Assembly (NCBI GenBank): GCA_946886365.1
Contig: CAMPIM010000075.1
Coordinates: 1 to 18,642, forward strand
DNA: 18,642 nt
Source of the DNA: an uncultured Novosphingobium sp.
GTDB lineage: Bacteria > Pseudomonadota > Alphaproteobacteria > Sphingomonadales > Sphingomonadaceae
Direction of reading: 5' to 3'
Below the pieces are notes generated by a model that was not told the origin of the DNA, searched no databases, and saw nothing but the letters and a program-made list of their open reading frames with translations. The position numbers were made by a program, and so were the translations under genes. Below are positions 6,812 to 13,932 of the stretch, one piece after another; position 1 is the first letter of the stretch, and the number at the start of each line of letters is the position of its first letter.

Positions 6812-8332
6812 TCATGCCCCTTCGAGAAGGCCTTCCTTCTTGATCTTCTCCTGCCACACCAGCGGGGCGAGGCGGTGGACGTTTTGGCCTTCGCTATCGA
6901 CGGCGACGGTGACGGGCATGTCCTGCACGTCGAATTCGTAGATCGCTTCCATGCCCAGGTCTTCAAAGCCCACGACCTTCGCGCCCTTGATCGCGCGGGC
7001 GACGAGATAGGCCGCGCCGCCGACCGCCATCAGATAGGCGCTCTTATGCTTGGCGATGGAATCGGTCGCCGCCGGGCCGCGCTCCGCCTTGCCGACGCAG
7101 GCGGCGAGGCCCTGTTCCAGCATCATGTCCATGAACTTGTCCATGCGGGTCGCGGTGGTGGGACCAGCCGGGCCGACCACCTCGTCACGCACCGGATCGA
7201 CCGGGCCCACATAGTAAATGACGCGACCCTTGAAATCGACCGGCAGTTCCTCGCCTGCGGCCAGCATGTCGGCGATCCGCTTGTGCGCGGCATCGCGGCC
7301 GGTCAGCATCTTGCCGTTCAGCAGCAGGCGGTCGCCATGCTTCCAGCTCTGCACGATTTCGGGCGTCAGATTGTCGAGATCGACGCGGATCGCTTCCTTG
7401 CTCGGCTTCCAGTCGACCTGTGGCCATTCGGACAGCTTGGGCGCTTCCAGATAGGCCGGGCCGGACCCGTCGAGCGTGAAATGGGCGTGGCGGGTGGCGG
7501 CGCAGTTGGGGATCATCGCCACCGGCTTGCCCGCCGCGTGGCAGGGATAGTCGTAAATCTTGACGTCGAGGATGGTCGAAAGCCCGCCCAGCCCCTGCGC
7601 GCCGATGCCGAGCGCATTCACCTTGTCGAAAATCTCGATCCGCAGCTTTTCGATGTCATTCTGCGGCCCACGGGCTTTCAGTTCGCCCATGTCGATGGGC
7701 TCCATCAGCGATTCCTTAGCGAGCGCCACGGCCTTTTCCGCCGTGCCGCCGATGCCGATGCCCAGCATGCCGGGCGGGCACCAGCCAGCGCCCATTTGCG
7801 GGATCATCTCCAGCACCCAGTCGACGATCGAATCGCTGGGGTTCATCATCTTGAACTTGGTCTTGTTCTCCGAGCCGCCACCCTTGGCCGCGACGTCCAC
7901 GGTCACCTTGTTGCCCGGCACCATTTCGACATTCAGCACGCAGGGCGTGTTGTCCTTGGTATTGACGCGCGAGAAGGCCGGATCGCGCAGGATCGAAGCG
8001 CGCAGGCGGTTTTCCGGGTTCAGATAAGCCTTGCGCACGCCCTCATCGACGACATCCTGCATCGAACGGCTATTGTCGTCGAACCGGCAATCCATGCCCC
8101 ATTTAATGAAGACGTTGACGATGCCGGTATCCTGGCAAATCGGGCGGTGCCCTTCGGCGCACATGCGGCTGTTGGTCAGGATTTGGGCGATGGCGTCCTT
8201 GGCCGCCGGATTGGCTTCGGCGTCATAGGCTTTACCCAGCGCGCGAATATAATCCATCGGGTGATAATAGCTGATGAACTGGAGCGCGTCGGCGACGCTC
8301 TCGATCAGATCGGCGGTCTTGATGACGGTCAT
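6812..8332 (-). CDS. fumA: Class I fumarate hydratase
   Basis: A 506-residue iron-sulfur fumarase catalysing fumarate + water to L-malate in the TCA cycle, cytoplasmic. Seen: ICQDTG with Cys66, GWCPPG with Cys185 and PNCAATRHAHF with Cys277; the spacing between these three cysteines matches the [4Fe-4S]-ligand spacing I know for class I fumarases. The GIGIGGTAEKA substrate-loop region follows Cys185, and the C-terminal half has the beta-domain (VYYVGPVDP-like, VGPAGPTTATRMD, GKAERGPAATD). Length is full for the single-chain type. ATG at 8332 is followed by a good frame; the ribosome site (AGGCAAG) is weak. The gene is isolated, with a GST gene about 100 nt upstream on the same strand. Confidence 0.96.
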   Translation of the reverse strand: MTVIKTADLIESVADALQFISYYHPMDYIRALGKAYDAEANPAAKDAIAQILTNSRMCAEGHRPICQDTGIVNVFIKWGMDCRFDDNSRSMQDVVDEGVRKAYLNPENRLRASILRDPAFSRVNTKDNTPCVLNVEMVPGNKVTVDVAAKGGGSENKTKFKMMNPSDSIVDWVLEMIPQMGAGWCPPGMLGIGIGGTAEKAVALAKESLMEPIDMGELKARGPQNDIEKLRIEIFDKVNALGIGAQGLGGLSTILDVKIYDYPCHAAGKPVAMIPNCAATRHAHFTLDGSGPAYLEAPKLSEWPQVDWKPSKEAIRVDLDNLTPEIVQSWKHGDRLLLNGKMLTGRDAAHKRIADMLAAGEELPVDFKGRVIYYVGPVDPVRDEVVGPAGPTTATRMDKFMDMMLEQGLAACVGKAERGPAATDSIAKHKSAYLMAVGGAAYLVARAIKGAKVVGFEDLGMEAIYEFDVQDMPVTVAVDSEGQNVHRLAPLVWQEKIKKEGLLEGA

Positions 8333-8428
8333 CTTGCCTGCATGTCCCTAATTAGCGCCCGGCCCTGCACGGCGGGTCTTCGCAGGCGCGGCTAATAGGG
8401 ATTGGGTCGAGAGTCCAGATATGCCGAG

Positions 8429-9073
8429 CTATCCGTTGGCATAGGGGAACATGTGCCACCAAGGCTGCTTCTCCTCCAGCACCCGTGCAAAGCTCGCCCG
8501 CGCCTCCAGCCGGTCGAGATAGGCGGCCAGCGCAGGAAAGCCGCCGCGCATCGGCTCCACCTTGTCCGCATAGAAGAGTGCGGGGGCAGCCGCGCAGTCC
8601 GCCAGCGTGAAGTCGTCCCCCGCCGCCCATTGCCGCGCCCCGATCCGCTCCTCCAGCATCGCATAGGCCTTGCCCAGCAGGATGCGCGCTTCGCCCATGC
8701 CATGAGCATCACGCGCATCTTCGGGCCGCAGCCGGTCGGCAACGATCTTCTGCATCGGCGTCATCACATAATTGTCGAACAGCCGGTCCATCAACCGCAC
8801 TTCCAACGCGTCGCCGGGATCAGCAGGGATCGGGCGGAAGCGGCCAGCGCGCTGCTGCCCCAGATATTCGATGATGATGCTCGCCTCGGCGACCGTCCGG
8901 TCCCGCGCCTCGTCGCGCAGCACCGGAAACTTGCCCAGCGGCCACAGGGTGAGCCACGCTTCCGTCACGCCGGGCTCCTCCATCATCGCCCGTTCGAACG
9001 GCGTGTCATTCTCATAAAGGGCGATCAGCACCTTCCAGCAATAGGAGGAAAGGGGGTGATAATAGAGAATCAT
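8429..9073 (-). CDS. Glutathione S-transferase family protein
   Basis: A 214-residue soluble protein with the GST layout. The N-terminal thioredoxin-like domain (about 1-80) begins MILYYHPLSSYCWKV with Ser/Cys near the usual catalytic position, followed by PLGKFPVL, which holds the conserved cis-Pro, and VAEASIIIEYL, which holds the glutathione gamma-glutamyl contact. The helical C-terminal domain has DDFTLADCAAAPALFY (about 154-169), the N-capping box of GST proteins. Known family role: conjugation or redox use of glutathione; substrate unknown. ATG at 9073 has GAGGCAG seven bases upstream. It is divergent from nrdA, with about 546 bp between. Confidence 0.9.
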   Translation of the reverse strand: MILYYHPLSSYCWKVLIALYENDTPFERAMMEEPGVTEAWLTLWPLGKFPVLRDEARDRTVAEASIIIEYLGQQRAGRFRPIPADPGDALEVRLMDRLFDNYVMTPMQKIVADRLRPEDARDAHGMGEARILLGKAYAMLEERIGARQWAAGDDFTLADCAAAPALFYADKVEPMRGGFPALAAYLDRLEARASFARVLEEKQPWWHMFPYANG

Positions 9074-9142
9074 GGCTGCCTCTCATTCATGGGCCTTATG
9101 TCAGGCGCACCGGGGCTTTTAGCACGCTGGTGGGGCTTTTTC

Positions 9143-9177
9143 TCATCCACAGTTAATCCACATCAGCTTGTGGATAA
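9143..9177. promoter_or_regulatory. Cluster of three DnaA-box-like sites
   Basis: TCATCCACA at 9143-9151 and TAATCCACA at 9154-9162 each differ by one base from the DnaA consensus TTATCCACA; TGTGGATAA at 9169-9177 is a perfect box on the opposite strand. The last two also form a 7-bp hairpin. They lie 440-480 nt upstream of nrdA. DnaA control of nrdAB is known in E. coli; its use here is inferred. Confidence 0.65.
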
Positions 9178-9418
9178 GTCTTTGATGAACCACCATCCTT
9201 AGTAAAAAGGACAAGCCCCCTGACCCGTTCCGGGCAATTTCAGAGGCAAGCCAAATTTATTTTCGTTCGCACATTGTCCCTCTTGTCTTTTGCAAGAGTG
9301 AGGGAAGTCCGCGCGTCGCTGCGATGCGGCGTGACGGATTGTTGCCGGGTGAACAGCTTGGGAACCGTAACGAGTCCTCGAACTGTCATTTACCCTCTTG
9401 CAACCATTCAAGGCTGTG

Positions 9419-9466
9419 GCACTATCCCTTGTATCGGGTTAACGGGGGTTACCCAACAGATTGTGA
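9419..9466 (+). promoter_or_regulatory. Tandem NrdR-box-like sites upstream of nrdA
   Basis: Box A at 9419-9434 (GCACTATCCCTTGTAT) and box B at 9451-9466 (ACCCAACAGATTGTGA) match the NrdR consensus ACACWATATATWGTGT at 11 and 12 of 16 positions and keep the C-W-A and T-W-G cores. Their starts are 32 bp apart, about three helical turns, the arrangement usual for NrdR. Box B ends 153 nt before the nrdA start, leaving a long leader. The promoter itself is not resolved; CCCTCTTG occurs nearby at 9278-9285 and 9393-9400. Confidence 0.6.
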
Positions 9467-9619
9467 TTGTAACGGTCGGACCATTTTCCGGGCGAGGGGC
9501 GTTTTGTCCATGACGATCCACTGAAGGTGCCCCGCTCGGCTCGGTTGCAGGCCATCTGGTCGGAACTGACCGGAAAAGCTTGACCGAATCGAACGAAACA
9601 TGAACATTCGGGGGCTCGC

Positions 9620-11548
9620 ATGGATTTTCGAGACAGCGAACAGACAGGTGCAGGCGACGTGGCGACGGTTATTGACGATGTGGTGGAAACCGTGACGGAA
9701 AAGAAGGCTGCGCCCGCCAAGGCGGTGCGGTCCTCCTCTTCGATCCAGGAACGGCGCTTCGATGTCGTGACGGATGAGAGCCGCGATGCGCTGCTGACCG
9801 AATTCGGCAAGGATACGCTGAAGGACCGCTATCTGCTGCCCGGCGAAAATTACCAGGACCTGTTCGCCCGCGTCGCCGCCGCCTATGCCGATGATCAGGG
9901 CCATGCCCAGCGCGTCTACGACTATATCTCGCGCCTGTGGTTCATGCCCGCGACGCCTGTCCTGTCGAACGGCGGCACCGGGCGCGGCCTGCCGATCAGC
10001 TGCTATCTGAACAGCGTCGATGACAGCCTGGAAGGCATCGTCAACACCTGGAACGAAAATGTGTGGCTCGCCTCGCGCGGTGGCGGCATCGGCACCTATT
10101 GGGGCAGCGTGCGCGGCATTGGTGAGCCGGTCGGCCTTAATGGCAAGACGAGCGGCATCATCCCCTTCGTCCGTGTCATGGACAGCCTCACGCTGGCCAT
10201 CAGCCAGGGCAGCCTGCGCCGGGGCTCGGCCGCCTGCTATCTCGACGTTTCCCACCCGGAGATCGAGGAGTTCCTTGAAATCCGCAAGCCCAGCGGCGAC
10301 TTCAATCGCAAGGCGCTGAACCTGCACCACGGCGTCCTCTTGACCGACGAGTTCATGGAAGCGGTCCGCACCGGCGCTGAGTTCTCGCTCAAATCGCCCA
10401 AGGACGGCTCCGTCCGGGGCACGGTCGATGCGCGCAGCCTGTTCCAGAAGCTGGTGGAAACCCGCCTTGCCACCGGCGAACCCTATATCGTCTTCTCCGA
10501 CACCGTGAACAGCATGATGCCCAAGCATCATCGCGATCTCGGCCTTAAAGTTTCGACTTCCAATCTTTGTTCAGAAATCACTTTGCCGACGGGTCGCGAC
10601 CATCTCGGCAATGACCGGACGGCGGTCTGCTGCCTTTCGTCCCTGAATCTGGAAACCTGGGACGAATGGAACAAGGACCCCGTCTTTGTTGAGGATGTCA
10701 TGCGCTTCCTCGACAATGTGCTGCAGGACTATATCGACCGAGCGCCGGACGAAATGGCGCGGGCCAAATATAGTGCGGAGCGCGAACGGTCAGTGGGCCT
10801 GGGGGTGATGGGGTTCCACTCCTTCCTCCAGGCCCGTGGCCTTCCCTTCGAAGGGGCGATGGCCAAGAGCTGGAACCTGCGCATCTTCAAGCATATCAGC
10901 GAGAAGGTGAACGACGCCTCAATGCAGCTCGCGGTCGAGCGTGGGCCGTGCCCCGACGCCGCCGACATGGGCGTGATGGAGCGGTTCAGCTGCAAGATGG
11001 CGATCGCGCCCACCGCGTCGATCAGCATCATCTGCGGCGGCACTAGCGCCTGTATCGAGCCGATCCCGGCGAACATCTACACGCACAAGACGCTGTCGGG
11101 CAGCTTCGTGGTGAAGAATCCCTATCTGGAAAAGATCCTGCGCGACAAATCGAAGGATTCGACCAACGTCTGGAACACGATCCTGGAACGCGGCGGGTCG
11201 GTCCAGCATCTCGATTTCCTGAGCCAGGAAGAAAAGGACACGTTCAAGACCAGCTTCGAAATCGATCAGCGCTGGCTGCTCGAACTCGCCGCCGATCGCA
11301 CGCCCTTCATCGATCAGGCGCAGTCGCTCAACCTGTTCATCCCGGCGGACGTGGAAAAGTGGGACCTGATGATGCTCCACTTCCGCGCATGGGAACTGGG
11401 CATCAAGTCGCTTTACTATCTGCGCTCAAAATCGGTGCAGCGCGCCGGTTTCGCGGGCGGGGTGGAAGCGGACAACACCATCGACGCACCGAAGTTCGAA
11501 TTGGGCGGGGAAAGCACAGACTATGACGAATGTCTTGCCTGCCAATGA
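9620..11548 (+). CDS. nrdA: Ribonucleoside-diphosphate reductase alpha subunit, class Ia
   Basis: A 642-residue catalytic subunit that reduces ribonucleotides to deoxyribonucleotides with NrdB. Seen: SCYLNSVDD (Cys128) and AVCCLSSLN (Cys337), the reducing pair; TSNLCSEITLPT (thiyl-radical Cys317, Glu319); SLYYLRS, the paired tyrosines for radical transfer; and the C-terminal ECLACQ, the shuttle cysteines. The first ~45 residues are low-complexity acidic/Ala/Ser sequence and then the N-terminal catalytic domain begins directly; the ATP-cone that gives dATP shut-off in the E. coli enzyme is absent. The start at 9620 is the first ATG of the frame; the ribosome site is weak. Regulatory sites for NrdR and DnaA lie upstream. 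nrdB follows after an opposite-strand gene. Confidence 0.95.
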   Translation: MDFRDSEQTGAGDVATVIDDVVETVTEKKAAPAKAVRSSSSIQERRFDVVTDESRDALLTEFGKDTLKDRYLLPGENYQDLFARVAAAYADDQGHAQRVYDYISRLWFMPATPVLSNGGTGRGLPISCYLNSVDDSLEGIVNTWNENVWLASRGGGIGTYWGSVRGIGEPVGLNGKTSGIIPFVRVMDSLTLAISQGSLRRGSAACYLDVSHPEIEEFLEIRKPSGDFNRKALNLHHGVLLTDEFMEAVRTGAEFSLKSPKDGSVRGTVDARSLFQKLVETRLATGEPYIVFSDTVNSMMPKHHRDLGLKVSTSNLCSEITLPTGRDHLGNDRTAVCCLSSLNLETWDEWNKDPVFVEDVMRFLDNVLQDYIDRAPDEMARAKYSAERERSVGLGVMGFHSFLQARGLPFEGAMAKSWNLRIFKHISEKVNDASMQLAVERGPCPDAADMGVMERFSCKMAIAPTASISIICGGTSACIEPIPANIYTHKTLSGSFVVKNPYLEKILRDKSKDSTNVWNTILERGGSVQHLDFLSQEEKDTFKTSFEIDQRWLLELAADRTPFIDQAQSLNLFIPADVEKWDLMMLHFRAWELGIKSLYYLRSKSVQRAGFAGGVEADNTIDAPKFELGGESTDYDECLACQ

Positions 11549-11554
11549 GCTAAT

Positions 11555-11608
11555 GGGGGGGATGGGCGCGGCGGTGGCGACACTGACCGCGCCCACACAA
11601 TCACCCCC
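11555..11608. terminator. Hairpin between convergent nrdA and DUF2171 genes
   Basis: GGGCGCGG (11564-11571) pairs with CCGCGCCC (11587-11594); the pairing continues inward (CGGTG/CACTG) to a GCGA tetraloop with one bulged A, giving about 13 pairs, and a weaker outer G-run/C-run pairing extends it. Neither side has a T run, so it may act as a pause or bidirectional barrier rather than a classic terminator. Confidence 0.45.
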
Positions 11609-11615
11609 GGAGGCA

Positions 11616-11885
11616 TCACCCCTCGTCCTGTTCCTCTTCAAAGAGGACAGCGTTGGCTCCGGTCGCAGACAGCCGCACAGTGCCGTCCTCATCAACCCCG
11701 GCCACCAACCCCTGGCTGATATAATGATGATGCCCGGAGTGACTTCCTTCGCCACTGTCCGCCTTGATCAGCTTGATACGCTGATGTCCTTCGGCACCCT
11801 CGACATGATCGACAGTGCCCACATGGACGCCATCAGCGCCGATAACTTCAGCATGTTCCTTGATGCTGGTAAGATCAACCATCAT
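11616..11885 (-). CDS. DUF2171 family protein, antisense between nrdA and nrdB
   Basis: An 89-residue soluble protein. MVDLTSIKEHAEVIGADGVHVGTVDHVEG matches the DUF2171 pattern (a PRC-barrel-like small beta domain: I-x-EHxxVxGaDGxhvGtVDhveG), then RIKLIKADSGE and a HHHYISQGLV segment, then GTVRLSATGANAVLF. A longer frame exists, but ATG at 11885 (a second ATG follows directly) has AGGAGAT five bases upstream, and the upstream residues do not belong to the family. No function is known for DUF2171. It is transcribed toward nrdA and away from nrdB, splitting an otherwise ordinary nrdAB operon. The family is frequent in alphaproteobacteria and often multi-copy. Confidence 0.85.
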   Translation of the reverse strand: MMVDLTSIKEHAEVIGADGVHVGTVDHVEGAEGHQRIKLIKADSGEGSHSGHHHYISQGLVAGVDEDGTVRLSATGANAVLFEEEQDEG

Positions 11886-11971
11886 ATATCTCCTGTGCCG
11901 GGAATGACGGGACCTCAACGTCTCGCCCCCGCGCAGGTTGCGCTTTTCCATTAATTCGCGGAGCCGACCCA

Positions 11972-13027
11972 ATGCCCCTTCTTCAAGCCAGCAAGGTCTA
12001 CAAGCCTTTCGAATATCCCTGGGCCTATGAGTTCTGGAAACGCCAGCAGCAGCTCCACTGGCTGCCCGAAGAAGTGCCGCTGGGCGAAGATTGTCGTGAT
12101 TGGGCGCAGAAGCTGTCCGACCATGAACGCAATCTGCTGACCCAGATCTTCCGCTTCTTCACGCAGGCCGACGTGGAAGTGCAGGACTGCTACCACGAAA
12201 AATATGGCCGCGTGTTCAAGCCGACCGAAGTGAAGATGATGCTGACCGCGTTCAGCAACATGGAAACGGTCCACATCGCCGCCTACAGCCATCTGCTCGA
12301 CACGATCGGCATGCCCGAAACCGAATATTCTGCCTTCATGCAGTATAAGGAGATGAAGGATAAGCATGACTATCTGAGCCAGTTCGGCGTCGACACGGAC
12401 GAGGATATCGCCAAGACGCTGGCGATGTTCGGCGGCTTTACCGAAGGGCTCCAGCTCTTCGCTTCCTTCGCCATGCTGATGAACTTCCCGCGCTTCAACA
12501 AGATGAAGGGCATGGGCCAGATCGTCACCTGGTCGGTGCGCGACGAAACGCTGCACTGCGAAGGCATCATCAAGCTGTTCCACGCCTTCTGCGCCGAACG
12601 CGGTTGCCTGACCCCGGCGGTCAAGGACGACATCATGGACATGTGCCAGAAGACGGTGCGGATCGAGGATGCCTTTGTCGACCTCGTCTTCGAAATGGGG
12701 CCTGTGCCGGGCATGACGCCTAAGGACATCAAGAAATATGTCCGCTACATCGCCGACTGGCGCCTTGGTCAACTGGGCCTCAAGCCCATCTACATGATCG
12801 ACGAGCATCCGCTCCCCTGGCTGACTCCGCTGCTGAACGGTGTGGAGCACGCCAACTTCTTCGAAACCCGCGCGACCGAATATTCAAAGGGCGCGACGCG
12901 GGGCCAGTGGAATGAAGTGTGGGATGCGTTTGATCGGCGGAAGCAGCTCAAGGCTGGCGATGCGGCCAATGCTGATGAGGTGAGCGACCCGGATATGTTC
13001 AAGGCTGCGGGGATCGCGGCGGAGTGA
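11972..13027 (+). CDS. nrdB: Ribonucleoside-diphosphate reductase beta subunit, class Ia
   Basis: A 351-residue radical-generating subunit. Seen: METVHIAAYSHLL gives Glu98, His101 and the radical Tyr105 in the E-x2-H-x3-Y spacing of class Ia; ADVEV has Asp67 as a candidate iron ligand; FTEGLQL (Glu158) and RDETLHCEG (Glu192, His195) complete the diiron site. So it is a Tyr-radical Fe-type protein rather than the Tyr-less class Ic form. There is no N-terminal ATP-cone. The start ATG follows GGAG at a 9-nt distance. It is separated from nrdA by about 420 bp holding the opposite-strand DUF2171 gene, so either read-through across it or a separate promoter in 11886-11971 drives nrdB. Confidence 0.95.
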   Translation: MPLLQASKVYKPFEYPWAYEFWKRQQQLHWLPEEVPLGEDCRDWAQKLSDHERNLLTQIFRFFTQADVEVQDCYHEKYGRVFKPTEVKMMLTAFSNMETVHIAAYSHLLDTIGMPETEYSAFMQYKEMKDKHDYLSQFGVDTDEDIAKTLAMFGGFTEGLQLFASFAMLMNFPRFNKMKGMGQIVTWSVRDETLHCEGIIKLFHAFCAERGCLTPAVKDDIMDMCQKTVRIEDAFVDLVFEMGPVPGMTPKDIKKYVRYIADWRLGQLGLKPIYMIDEHPLPWLTPLLNGVEHANFFETRATEYSKGATRGQWNEVWDAFDRRKQLKAGDAANADEVSDPDMFKAAGIAAE

Positions 13028-13052
13028 TTTGAAAAGTTTTCGGAATGCAAAA

Positions 13053-13085
13053 GGCGAGGTTCGCTGGAACGAACCTCGCCTCCTT
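13053..13085 (+). terminator. Terminator-like hairpin after nrdB
   Basis: GGCGAGGTTCG (13053-13063) pairs perfectly with CGAACCTCGCC (13070-13080), loop CTGGAA, 26 nt after the nrdB stop. It is preceded by AAAA, and the following TCCTT is a weak T run. Confidence 0.7.
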
Positions 13086-13088
13086 GTC

Positions 13089-13166
13089 AAAACTTAGCGT
13101 AGGAGCCGCTGAGTTTTGCCTGGGTAAGGGCGTAGCACCCTGACCACCAAATTGGTTGCTACGCCC
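13089..13166 (+). other. Two consecutive hairpins ahead of a small gene
   Basis: AAAACTTAGCG (13089-13099) pairs with CGCTGAGTTTT (13107-13117), one T-G pair, loop 7 nt. GGGCGTAGCA (13128-13137) pairs perfectly with TGCTACGCCC (13157-13166); its 19-nt loop contains the small palindrome CCAAATTGG. They lie 40-118 nt before a small gene and could be a structured leader, a small RNA or remains of a mobile boundary. No known riboswitch recognised. Confidence 0.5.
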
Positions 13167-13206
13167 CGGTTTGCACAATTGCAATCGCTCCGGGAGTACG
13201 ACGATT

Positions 13207-13383
13207 ATGTATCTGTGGAAAACTGCTGTTGGCGCCCGCGCCCGCACAGGCGAGACCTGTCCGGAAAGCGGCATTTGGAAGGTTGAAGGATACCCTTCAA
13301 CTACTGCTCCGATCGCTAGGGGAAACCGCATGCCTCCGTACGCGGGGCGTGCAGTAACTTGGATGTTGATCCAGTTGGCCTAG
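13207..13383 (+). CDS. Small TGExCPxSGIW-type protein
   Basis: A 58-residue protein. The core RTGETCPESGIWKVEG ... PIARGNRMPPYAGRAVTWMLI follows a pattern seen in many short bacterial proteins of unknown function (Gly-Glu/Gln-x-Cys-Pro-x-Ser-Gly-x-Trp, later a G-x-R-x-PP and a T-W near the end), often one per operon in accessory regions. ATG at 13207 has GGGAG 10 nt upstream; the frame could extend to 13156, but those residues are not part of the pattern. Only one Cys is present, so a zinc ribbon is not supported. It is followed 47 nt later by a KTSC gene with a hairpin between. No function can be given. Confidence 0.65.
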   Translation: MYLWKTAVGARARTGETCPESGIWKVEGYPSTTAPIARGNRMPPYAGRAVTWMLIQLA

Positions 13384-13390
13384 CTGAAGC

Positions 13391-13416
13391 GGGTGGGTCG
13401 TTGACCCACCCCTTCT
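13391..13416 (+). terminator. Hairpin between the two small genes
   Basis: GGGTGGGTC (13391-13399) pairs perfectly with GACCCACCC (13403-13411) over a GTT loop, followed by CTTCTT. It starts 8 nt after the upstream stop and ends 5 nt before the CGGAGGA ribosome site of the KTSC gene, so it may terminate the first gene or limit expression of the second. Confidence 0.6.
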
Positions 13417-13430
13417 TACACGGAGGATAT

Positions 13431-13628
13431 ATGATTTACGTCAACTCCAGCGCAGTGCACGCCACCTTCTACAATATCAACACTGCCACCCTAACCATAT
13501 GGTTCCAACAAGGCGATCAAGGCTATGATTTCTATAGGGTGCCGGAAGCCGTATTCCGTGGGCTCGTAACAGCTAATTCGCCCGGAACGTACTACAACGA
13601 GCATATTCGAGGTCGATACTCGGGATAA
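13431..13628 (+). CDS. KTSC domain protein
   Basis: A 65-residue protein consisting of one KTSC domain: VNSSAVHATFYN at the N-terminus, TLTIWFQQGDQGYDFYRVPEAVFRGLVTA in the middle, and the signature end SPGTYYNEHIRGRYSG. KTSC is named for its occurrence at the C-terminus of some lysyl-tRNA synthetases and also exists as a stand-alone small protein of unknown function, often in accessory DNA. The ATG has an excellent GGAGGA site. Its DNA is visibly lower in GC than the nrd genes, suggesting acquisition. It pairs with the small gene upstream. Confidence 0.85.
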   Translation: MIYVNSSAVHATFYNINTATLTIWFQQGDQGYDFYRVPEAVFRGLVTANSPGTYYNEHIRGRYSG

Positions 13629-13932
13629 CTCACTGTTCCAACGGATACCGCATGAGCGTGTGCGCCACGTCGGTCTTGGCATCCAAACTCCATTCCGCTG
13701 TCCTACTTGCAGTCGGTCGCTACCCTCTCCATCGGCTCATTAAACCTACTAAAATATGGGAAATTGGATTGGCTTTTTTGCACCCAGCAACGGTGTGAAC
13801 TTTGCCTTCCAGCGAAGTCCATGCGTCACCTGTCCGCCCGCTGAACGCGATGTTTTGTTCCGTTCATGCAACGTCCATCAGCATTCATGTGTTTAGCTCC
13901 ACAGCCTGACAAATTATGGCAAGGAGCATCCC
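13629..13932. other. Intergenic region, about 300 bp, no gene supported
   Basis: Lower-GC DNA between the KTSC gene and the glycine-zipper gene. An AT-rich stretch (about 13738-13792) could hold the promoter of the downstream gene. On the minus strand a 29-codon open stretch ends in a stop at 13630-13632 and reads like a protein tail (...AKTDVAHTLMRYPLEQ), but it is preceded by an in-frame stop and has no start, so it is at best a remnant. Confidence 0.4.

Noticed and set aside
6875..8395. 506-codon open frame on the plus strand opposite the fumarase gene
   Set aside because: It is the mirror of a high-GC coding gene; the translation is His/Asp/Gly/Arg-rich without recognisable motifs, whereas the minus strand encodes an unmistakable class I fumarase.
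9143..9177. Replication origin
   Set aside because: Only three boxes, no AT-rich unwinding tract and none of the genes usual at alphaproteobacterial origins nearby; transcription control of nrdA is the simpler reading.
9449..10531. 360-codon open frame on the minus strand over the start of nrdA
   Set aside because: Antisense shadow; no family pattern, and it crosses the NrdR-like sites and the nrdA coding region.
11523..11954. 143-codon plus-strand frame between nrdA and nrdB
   Set aside because: Overlaps the end of nrdA and runs antisense through the DUF2171 gene, which has a recognisable family pattern and a strong ribosome site.
11951..12850. 299-codon open frame on the minus strand opposite nrdB
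   Set aside because: Antisense shadow of nrdB, His/Glu-rich nonsense pattern, no ribosome site.
13089..13166. Integron attC site
   Set aside because: Two hairpins next to small genes suggested a cassette, but the required GTTRRRY/RYYYAAC core sites are not present at the ends.
13491..13682. 63-codon minus-strand frame opposite the KTSC gene
   Set aside because: Antisense to a domain I can recognise; no ribosome site.
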